Source: Liriodendron chinense
Taxonomy: Eukaryota; Streptophyta; Magnoliopsida; Magnoliales; Magnoliaceae
Direction of reading: 5' to 3'
DNA length: 64,000 bases
NCBI GenBank assembly: GCA_003013855.2
Contig: PVNU02000089.1
Span: forward strand, 1 to 64,000
In this document: piece by piece, positions 56,780 to 64,000 of the stretch
How the letters are laid out: each line of letters starts with the position of its first letter
Numbering within the stretch: position 1 is the first letter of the stretch
Translations under genes and position numbers: made by a program
The notes under the pieces: generated by a model
Seen by the model: the letters and a program-made list of their open reading frames with translations, nothing else
Databases searched by the model: none
Told to the model about the DNA's origin: nothing

Positions 56780-57100
56780 CTGTAGGCCCCACTATGATAT
56801 AAGTGTTCTATCCATTCCGTCCATTAATTTTTAAATATTATTTTAGCACTATATCCCAAAAATTATCCACATCTAAATCTCCAGTGAACCACACCACAGG
56901 AATAACATTATGATGGCACAAAAACATCAATGTGGACTCCAGGGATGTTTCAACGGCAGGAATTTCCCTACCACCTTTTCCTTCAGTGCGGCCCACTTAA
57001 ATCTTAGATCTAGATCATTTTTGGTCTGACATCCTAAAATGATCTCACAAAATAGATGGACGGCGTGGATTTCTCACAAACATGATGGTGGGCCCCACCC
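56780..57100. mobile_element. Palindromic MITE copy 23, internally shortened
   Basis: GGCCCCACTATGATATAAG to CATGATGGTGGGCCCCACC, about 320 bp. The segment between ACCACACCACAGGAATAAC and CAATGTGGACTCCAGGG is shortened. Confidence 0.65.
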
Positions 57101-57204
57101 AGATTTCCAGCGTGAGTTAGACCTTGGACGTGAACGCGGGTTGGCTGGTGATGCCAACACCCGCTAGCAAACTGGAGTGTAGGAGTGGTGTCAATTGTCA
57201 CCGT

Positions 57205-57325
57205 TCTGTAGGTCCCACCATGATGTATTTGTTTTATCCACTCCGTCCATCCATTTGTACAGTTTATTTTAAAGTATTAAATAAAAAATGAGGCAGATAC
57301 AAAACTCAAATGGACCACACCACAC
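57205..57325. mobile_element. Palindromic MITE copy 24, left arm fused to the phospholipase fragment
   Basis: GTCCCACCATGATGTATTTG through TGGACCACACCACAC, then the sequence passes with no gap into phospholipase exon sequence at 57326. Confidence 0.8.
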
Positions 57326-57428
57326 GAAGCGTTCCCTAATATTTCAGAAGCTGAAACTCCTCGTGCACTTTGGGGTCTTTGGCGCCGCCTCCCGTAGAAG
57401 CGTTCCCTAATATTTCAGAAGCTGAAAC
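57326..57428. repeat. 32-bp direct repeat at the pseudogene breakpoint
   Basis: GAAGCGTTCCCTAATATTTC and the following 12 bases occur identically at 57326-57357 and 57397-57428, 71 bases apart. Confidence 0.95.
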
Positions 57429-57866
57429 CAAGTTGATAGTGATATCGTTTATCCATTCTGAATCCAGCTGTGTTCCCCGCCAGGCGATTACTATGTCCCT
57501 CCTCCCCAGGGCCACCTTTCCTTCATCAGTAGCCACTGAAACGTATCCTATCCAGCTCGAGTTACTAACAAAGAGTGGTTCAGGGAGGTCGATCTCAGAG
57601 GTCGCATAGAAGAACTTGGTCACATCGTATCTAAATGGATTTCCTTTCACAAGGCCCACCCTATCGAAGAAGTTGGTCATCGCATACCGGCTAGTGCCAA
57701 AGTTCTTCGATACCTTCAAGTAGTTGAAAGCATCACCAACTGCTTCATTCAAGTCACCATAGTTGAGGATGCTCCGTCGTAGGTCGATGTCGAGAGGATC
57801 AAGCAGGTTGTTCCAGTTATCATTGCCGCTGATCTCCTCCCATCGGTCCGCGATGCTTCCTGCCAT
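57326..57866 (-). pseudogene. Truncated phospholipase A1-II exon 1 copy
   Basis: The start MAGSIADRWEEISGNDNWNN at 57866 and all of exon 1 through WIGYVSVATDEGKVALGRRD, VIAWRGTQLDSEW and DPKVHEE match the intact gene at 29161-31536. After KVHEE, in place of the expected GFLSVYN text, the frame runs into a re-copied 32-base piece of the same exon (57326-57357 duplicates 57397-57428), reads FQLLKY and stops at 57336. Exon 2 with the GHSLG serine, Asp and His is absent, so no lipase activity is possible. Within exon 1 there is no stop, and the core promoter is kept, so a 180-aa N-terminal protein could in principle still be made. It is not a processed copy: the promoter is present. Confidence 0.9.
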
Positions 57867-57938
57867 TGATGATAGCTGAATCAAGCGTCTGTGAATAATG
57901 AAGCGTGTGGCCTGTGTCCCTTGTTGCCCCCATGCATC

Positions 57939-57946
57939 TATTTATA
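57939..57946 (-). promoter_or_regulatory. TATA box of the phospholipase pseudogene
   Basis: Minus-strand TATAAATA, then GATGCATGGGGG, at the same distance from the ATG as in the intact gene. Confidence 0.65.
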
Positions 57947-58094
57947 TGAAAGGAAAACAGGGAAACGGGTTACCTGATCGTGAAAAAACATGTGCCGTGT
58001 CCATTGGGAAAACGATGTCATGAAGTGAGTCGGTTGATACACCCTAACAAGAAAATCACCATGCGTTAACGTTACACGCTCCCAACTCAGCTCT

Positions 58095-58420
58095 CGAGAT
58101 GATCTAATCAATCTTTGATTTGGTGTTATTTTCTATAGCCATCCATTTCCTAAGCCATGGATGTGATGGTTAAAATTGCCTGGCAAAAAGTGATTCATTA
58201 CCTAATAAGGGATCCATGATGGGTCCAAAGAAATAGATGGATCAAATCATTCTATGGACCTATTTTTCTTTAAATGATCCTGACTGTCCATATTAAAGGC
58301 TATTGATCAGATGGTTAATTGTCTAGTTGGTGTGATGTTAGCGTGGTAACTCATGAAAATTGTGTTGGGCTTGATGAACAGTATAGATCAGTGGACTGGA
58401 CGTTCTAAGGGTCTGTTTGG
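58095..58420. repeat. Dispersed repeat shared with 40040-40400
   Basis: Same ordered phrases (ATGATCTAATCAATCTTTGA, GGTGTTATTTTCTATAGCC, AAAGGCTATTGATCAGATGG). It starts about 170 bases upstream of the pseudogene promoter. Confidence 0.7.
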
Positions 58421-58506
58421 ATACCACCAAATAAGTTACTTTTTCTACTTACAGCAGCAGTAGATGGCGTAACTTAAAGAGTCCCAGTACAGCAATACTA
58501 GAAAAT

Positions 58507-58854
58507 TTTTGATACACCCACGAGTTAGCTACGCTGGCTACACCGGCTGTAGCAATGACCCACCATGACGTATGTGTTGCATCCACGCTGTCTATCCACT
58601 TGGTGAGATCATTTTAGGGCATAACACCAAGAATGAGGCAGATCCAAAGCTCAAGTGGACCCAGCACAGAAAATAGTGGGGATTGAAAGCCAACCATTAA
58701 AAAATGAACGAGGGCCACTTGAGCTTCAGATCTGCCTCATTTTTTATTTCATACCCTAAAATGATCTGGCCAAATAGATACAACAAATACATCATGGTGG
58801 GGTCATTGCTACACCCGGTGTAGCTAGCGTAGCTAACTCGTGGGTGTAGTAAAA
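58507..58854. mobile_element. Palindromic MITE copy 25 with long extended arms
   Basis: Left TACACCCACGAGTTAGCTAC and right GTAGCTAACTCGTGGGTGTA begin arms of about 70 bases that are almost perfect inverted repeats, passing into the family arm CCACCATGACGTATGTGTTG. Total length is about 348 bp. The target duplication is unclear because both flanks are A/T-rich. Confidence 0.8.
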
Positions 58855-59215
58855 ATAAATGAGGTAGATCCAAAGCTCAAGTGGCCCACGCCACACTTGC
58901 CAGTGGTCTTAAAATGTCCATCTTCGAGAGTTGTTTCCTTCCTAGGGCCAACATTGATGTTTATTTGTTATCTAACTTGTTCATAAAGGGGCACCGATAT
59001 AAATAAAGGAAAAACAAAAATATCAGCTTAATCCAAAACTTATAGCCCCTACTAAGTTTTTATCAGTAGGCATTCAATTCCCACCGTTTCTCATGGTGTG
59101 GACCACTTGAACTTTGGATCTGCCTCATTTTTTGGCTCATGCCCTAAAATCAGTTGGCATAACGGATGGATGGTGTGGATAAGCCACATACACCATAGCG
59201 GGCCTCACATTTTTT
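58855..59215. mobile_element. Palindromic MITE copy 26, missing its left end
   Basis: It starts inside the left arm (AAATGAGGTAGATCCAAAGC) directly after copy 25 and runs to CCACATACACCATAGCGGGCC. Copy 25 may have inserted into it. Confidence 0.65.
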
Positions 59216-59295
59216 CACACTATTCTTGGGTTTCAGCGTACATCAACCTGGCATTACAAACCTTGCAGCAATTACAATCGGAAAGTAATTATTAC

Positions 59296-59412
59296 CCTTT
59301 TTTATACGCACACACCTAAACCGGCCCCACACACACTCATACCACAGTGGGATTTCACCATAATGGATATTTGAATCCAACCTGGTGTTAAAACTCCTGT
59401 GAATCTACCGTA
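59296..59412 (-). mobile_element. SINE with target duplication
   Basis: Minus-strand GGTTGGATTCAAAT is B-box-like, with an A-rich tail. The flanks GGAAAGTAATTATTAC (59280-59295) and GGAAAGTAATTACTAC (59413-59428) differ at one base. It is related to 10256-10385. Confidence 0.75.
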
Positions 59413-59514
59413 GGAAAGTAATTACTACATATTTACATATATTTACAAAAGAAAAGAAAAAAAAAAAAAAAAAACACCCCTAAGTGACAATGTTGGTACA
59501 TTGGGTTCCTAACC

Positions 59515-60326
59515 CAGCTGGTTAGCCTAGCTGTAAGCAGCCTGTTAGCCTAGTTGGTTGAGTCACTGTTTGTCAATCTCAGGTTCGAGACATACCAGCA
59601 GCACCTCTGAGTGCTGTCGGTCAGGCCAGGTCGGGTTTTGGTTGGGTTATGTTTGTTGGGATAAAAGCCAGTAGCGGAAGCGGAACGCCGAACGCGTGAA
59701 GCAACATGAAATCAAACGAGTAACAAGATGCAATCAATCACACACAAGTACACCACAAGAGACTCCGAATTTTACATGGAAAACCTCCAAAATGGGTAAA
59801 AAAACCACGGCACAAACGATCTACTATGAATATCAGAAGATTACAGAGATTGACAGCCCACGAAGCAAGGAAACACAGAAAAAAACTAAAGTTTTCTCTC
59901 ACACACACATTTCCCCTCTTCCTAGTACGAATAGGAAACCTTGGACCCCTTAGGATACCTCTCTAGGTCGGATTACAACACCTTAAATAGGAAGAAATCC
60001 GAAAATAGAAGCACCTTACGCAGTACTGCGGACTGCTCAAGAAATCCGCACGCACAGCCGGCCGGTCGGCCGACCGGTCGGCCTTCACAAAAACAGTCCA
60101 GGGAGATTGCCATCCGACCCTGCCTCACATCCGACCGGTCGCCCGACCGGTCGGAGCCCACTGACAACCAGTCTGGGCACAAACTGCACATGGGGGGGGG
60201 CTTTCAAACTGCATCTGGGTCAGGCCGTCCGGCCGGTCGGAGCACCCAATTTGTGCATCGTTTGAAGACTCCCCAACAATGTTCAAGTTCCGGCCAGGTC
60301 GTGTTCATAAATAAATAAATAAAAAC
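59515..60326 (+). mobile_element. tRNA-derived SINE interrupted by a solo LTR
   Basis: The net SINE is about 182 bp (59515-59653 plus 60284-60326). TAGCCTAGTTGGTTGAGTCA is A-box-like and CTCAGGTTCGAGACATACC holds the B box GGTTCGAGACA. The tail is (AAAT)n. The 17-base target duplication ACATTGGGTTCCTAACC is identical on both sides (59498-59514 and 60327-60343). Confidence 0.9.
59654..60278. mobile_element. Solo LTR inside the SINE
   Basis: TGTTGGGATAAAAGCC to GACTCCCCAACA, 625 bp, with perfect target duplication ATGTT (59649-59653 and 60279-60283). It contains repeated GGCCGGTCGG/CCGACCGG motifs near 60058-60155 and 60228-60240. The 125-aa plus-strand frame at 59941-60318 is carried by this LTR and is not a recognised protein. 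Confidence 0.88.
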
Positions 60327-60343
60327 ACATTGGGTTCCTAACC

Positions 60344-60737
60344 ATCAGCAAGACCTATCTAATACAGCCAACCAAAACATGCAAGCTCTTTGGTGCCACT
60401 ACATTTTGTTTTTGAAATCCACTCCTTTATCAAGCATGCTCCTCACAACTCAGGTGGTCGACATTGCAAGAAAGGATGAGGCTGGGATGCCGAGCATATG
60501 CTTGTGTGTGCAACCATTATGGTATCAACCTTTCATCAAAGTTATTTATCAAGTGTGACTAATTAGGATATATCCACTTGGGAAGACATCAGGTTGGGGT
60601 AGGAGACTCTGGACACGCTTGAGCCCTACCTTGACACACACTGACGCACAATGAACCCTCCGCTTAATACCGGTCAACTTTGACTTGCACTATGGTCCCT
60701 TTGAATGCACGTCAAACTCTTCAGAACTAAGAATGGG
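60344..60737. other. Non-coding sequence left of the right duplication copy
   Basis: At 60569-60625 CCACTTGGGAAGACATCAGG, then GGAGACTCTGGACACGCTTG repeats, in diverged form, the start of the duplication block at 60745-60795. 60375-60545 weakly resembles 1895-2055. Confidence 0.55.
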
Positions 60738-63700
60738 TGTGTATCCACTTAGGAAGACATCAGGGTAGGGTACGGAGACTCCGGACACGCTCGAGCCGAT
60801 GCCAGGGTTTTTTCCTCTTCTTTTGAAAAAGTTCTTCTATGTTTATGTTATTTGTTGCCTTGGGTGATTTATCTCTATAAATGTGCATCTAACTATACCT
60901 CATGCATGCACCGCATTATGTGGAACTGGGGATATGGGGGGCCGAGGGCAACCACGGACCCTGACATTCGGAGCATCACAAAAGTTGGTATCCCCACACC
61001 AACACAGACCGACGCACATCGATCGACCCATATCAACATGCACTATAGTCCCTTCAAACTCCTTCCACGGCCCACAGTGAAACCATGTGGCTTATCTATG
61101 CCATCCATCCAGTTTTTCAACTTGTTTTTTGGGTGTATGTAGGCCAAAATTGAAGCATGTCTAGAGCTCAAGTGAAACACACAGGAGGAAACAGTCGGAA
61201 TAATAATTTCAATAGTAGATGTTCAATGACACGTTCTACGGCCCACCTACCACTCAAATTCACCTTGTTTTTTGTCCAGTGGTAGAATAGGAAATGAAAA
61301 AAAAATGATGAAAGGTGTCGATCAAAGAAGTTAATGTAAGTGGGCCTCATTTCAATCTTTTAAAGGCCCCACCTATTTTTAGGAGTAAAGTTATAATAAA
61401 TGAACAGAGCGTGAGCACATAGTCATTGCTTACGTAGACGTAAACTCCCAAAGTGTGGATGTTGTGAGTAGGTGCGAGTAGGTATTTTTATTTCTATTTT
61501 TCTGTCTTTTCGTGACTCCTTTGTGTAAAGTTGAAAGTACACACTATCTATGTTTAGTTTATCTATGTTTAGCTTTAACCTACACGCATGTGCAGTTGAT
61601 CCGGCCTCTTTAAAACATCCAACCTGTTTTTAAAGGTGGTAGGTGGATAGCAGGCCATGTCAGAATTATTTTCCAACGTTTTCTAAAATCGTGAACCTTA
61701 GACCGGAGGTATATGTAAATAGACTAAAAAACCATATGTACCTAAAAAGGGAGAAAAAGTCTTACCTCTCAGATGGGAAAGGGCTATGGATGCGCATAAC
61801 AAGAATAACCGCAGCTCCATGCGATTGGGTTCACTCGCATTCATAAGGTGAGACTGTTGGTACACCTGGACCCTAATCCTCTCCAAGGCCTGTTTAATGT
61901 AGCGGCCTAAAACACCGGAGCTCTTTTGTGCACCATGTTTCATATGTGAAATCCATCTCAGCTGGATGACTTAGGCGGACCACACTACAGAACAATGAGG
62001 TTGGGATGCCTAATGTATGTTTGTGTGTGTGGCCATTATAGTCTGTACCTTTCACCAAAGCCCTTCATTACGGGTGACTCGTGAGGATGAAGAGAAGATA
62101 CGAAAGTCATCTTGATCCAAAACTTATTAAGGCTGCAAAGCATGAACTTGGACGTTTTATATACAATTTTACATTGTTGCAATTAGTATTAGCTCATGTG
62201 AGTCTTTTTATTAGGCTGTTATATATGTATAGAGACCACAAGGGTTCTCACCCAATAGACAGAGTCGATTTCACATGTAAGACAGGGTGGACCCTACAGA
62301 GCGTGCAGTGGGCATTTTACACGCTGAAGAACTCCGACTTGGTTCCCTCATTCTATGGTGCATGTGTAAAAAATTGCTGACCATTCACTTGGATCAGGGC
62401 ATCTTCTAAGTGTCCGGCCCGGACCTGATGAATGGCCTGGATCCTTGAAGCTTGTGCCATGCAATGCTGGGAGCTGTCATGAGGCCCACACATTTGATCA
62501 AAACCAGTACTTGGACGTGGGTGTTGGAATCCGGCGACTCACATTCTATGCTGCACGGTGAATTCTTTGGAGGTTTTCACGTAGTTTTGGGTGAACAAAC
62601 ACACAGCGTCGAGCGACCGACCATATATCGGTTGTGCGATAGGTTTGCGTAGTTTTGCGTAAGATGTTTCTAATTTCGATTTCTTACCTATTTAAAGGGT
62701 GTAATGTTGGATTAAGGAAATAGCCAAAAGAGCTAGGTATCCTAGAGAGATTGAGGGAGGTCGAGAGTATGAGAAAATGCTAGGGTTAAGTTTAGAGCTC
62801 TCTGGGTGAGAGAAAAGGTTGTGTTTGTCTTTCTCATGTGAGAATTTGCTTTGGGTGGCTTAGATTTCTCTGTGGGGCTTTGGATTCTTGTAAGTCATTC
62901 TTCTGTAATGTCTTCTAACTTCTGATTCATAGTTGATTCGCTTTGTGCCGTGGTTTTTTATTTGTGAAGGAATTTTCAATGTAAAATCGGATTCCCTTCT
63001 TGTGTATGTTGAATATTGCTTGATCATTGTGATTAATTATCTCATTTGATCTCTCACTTTCGTTTCGGGCCAGTTTTCCCAACAATGGGGAGGAGTGAGC
63101 ACCTGCCTCTGAAATCCAGGTGGCAGCAACGAGGCAAGAGAGGAGGGATCAGAGCTGACGACCACTCTGCTATAAGAACAATAGCATAAATTGAGTTAAG
63201 TGAATACCCAGATTCTCTCATTTGTCTGACTGCGGACTTGTGTGTTTCATGTGGATTGATTGGTGTATGTAGTGACGATGATTGATTGATTGATATTGTT
63301 GGCAATCATATGTGCAATGTGCTTGGTTGATTGATGTTGTTGGCAATCTTGCCATGCAACCGTGTCTATCTAATTCTCCTAGGCTTCAGCCAGACGAATT
63401 ACTCAGAGAAGAATTTAAAGGTTCCAACTGGCTGGCATTGATGTGGATTATATAATTTAGAACCGATTCGGATGGCAGTTAGAATTGCCCATCAGGAATG
63501 GCTCTGTGTCCATGTATTTGGTCATGGTTCGAAACTTTAGGCCATTCCTTCTAAATTTATTGGAGAGTGGCCTTATCAACCTTTGCTTTGAGAGCTGAAT
63601 ATGGGGTGAACCGAATGCTGATCCTGAGACTGCTCTTGGATGTGGTGATCCTCGGTCCTAACGATTGCATTGCAAAACAGGGGAAATAGATAGATTGTTT

Positions 63701-64000
63701 GAGCTCAGGGCCATCGGAGAAGTGTTTGATGCAACCAGAGCGACTGATCTCTTGGCAAACGGGTTCTTGTATGCAGGGTAAAAGAGTTCACTGTTCATTA
63801 GGTCCAACCCATATCTCAAGGAGTGCGGATTGTCTGTATTGAAAGCACAGAAAATTCCAGTGCCAACGCTTCTCATTGGTACACACCATTTCCATCGGTT
63901 GACTCCAGCTCACAAAATTCGCAGAATTTCTCTCGGAATAGATTGCCTTCTACACAATAGAACTTTTAACGTGTGGAACTTTTCCATCCCACCCACCATA
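60738..64000 (+). repeat. Right copy of the terminal direct duplication (partner 743-3995)
   Basis: Near-identical to 743-3995 to the final base of the window. Differences include one-base indels (near 60970), ATAGTAGATG in place of ATATATATGT near 61213, and a few substitutions. The copy contains no gene I can support. Confidence 0.95.
62522..63084 (+). mobile_element. Solo LTR, Copia type (right duplication copy)
   Basis: Same element, same site and same flanks as 2521-3080. It was therefore present before the duplication. Confidence 0.7.

Noticed and set aside
59515..59610. A functional tRNA gene
   Set aside because: A- and B-box-like motifs are there, but no cloverleaf can be drawn, and the body, (AAAT)n tail and target duplication identify a SINE.
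59941..60318. 125-aa frame rich in Arg/Pro/Ser
   Set aside because: Lies in a solo LTR and runs over its edge; its repeats come from GGCCGGTCGG motifs.
743..64000. The terminal repeats as LTRs of one giant 60-kb retroelement
   Set aside because: They lack TG...CA ends at the match boundary, no primer site or polypurine tract adjoins them, they contain a solo LTR, and the interior is a mosaic of unrelated elements and a host gene.

Overview
The window looks like intergenic chromatin from a large, repeat-rich plant nuclear genome. It has plant LTR retrotransposons (Copia, plus one large Gypsy-type LTR), hAT, PIF/Harbinger and CACTA transposons, tRNA-derived SINEs, and one intact-looking plant phospholipase A1-II gene. 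The most abundant sequence is a palindromic MITE whose ends read CACCATGATGTATGTGTT. From memory this type of repeat is very common in magnoliid trees (Magnoliales/Laurales), so I lean towards a magnoliid. No search was possible to confirm that.

Layout. 1-742 is the end of a CACTA element with many subterminal TTTCGTCGGTAAA repeats. 743-3995 is near-identical to 60738-64000, a direct duplication about 60 kb apart that carries a solo Copia LTR and runs off the right edge. 3968-10560 is a field of palindromic MITEs and SINEs. 10895-17664 is Copia-1 (minus strand, two 1.1 kb LTRs, perfect GAAAT target duplication). 18069-19296 is a hAT-type nonautonomous element full of microsatellites. 20122-28476 is Copia-2 (plus strand, perfect CAGAG target duplication). 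It sits in a SINE, and its own 3' LTR is split by a 3.1 kb solo LTR (24768-27903). 29161-31536 is the phospholipase A1 gene (minus strand, two exons, 406 aa predicted), with a SINE in its intron and a MITE just upstream of its promoter. 34351-39490 is Copia-3 (plus strand), inserted next to a LINE remnant. 39655-44400 is a mosaic of repeats with a 162-bp tandem array. 44477-48844 is a hAT element with a perfect 8-bp target duplication; it contains a PIF/Harbinger-like element, which contains a second hAT-like element, each still framed by its own target duplication. 53188-55070 is a decayed hAT transposase gene with a BED finger. 57326-57866 is a broken copy of phospholipase A1 exon 1. 59515-60326 is a SINE interrupted by a solo LTR.

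How it works together. Only the phospholipase A1 gene looks functional. All three Copia pol regions carry stops or frameshifts, and some have lost key residues (Copia-1 protease DTG to DTV, Copia-3 reverse transcriptase YVDD to YIDE). I found no tRNA or rRNA gene, no CRISPR array and no bacterial-type operon, and nothing that amounts to a new enzymatic system. What stands out is the layering of mobile elements that can be dated relative to one another, the duplication at the two window ends, and the MITE/phospholipase junctions. MITE coordinates are by eye and good to roughly 10-30 bp.
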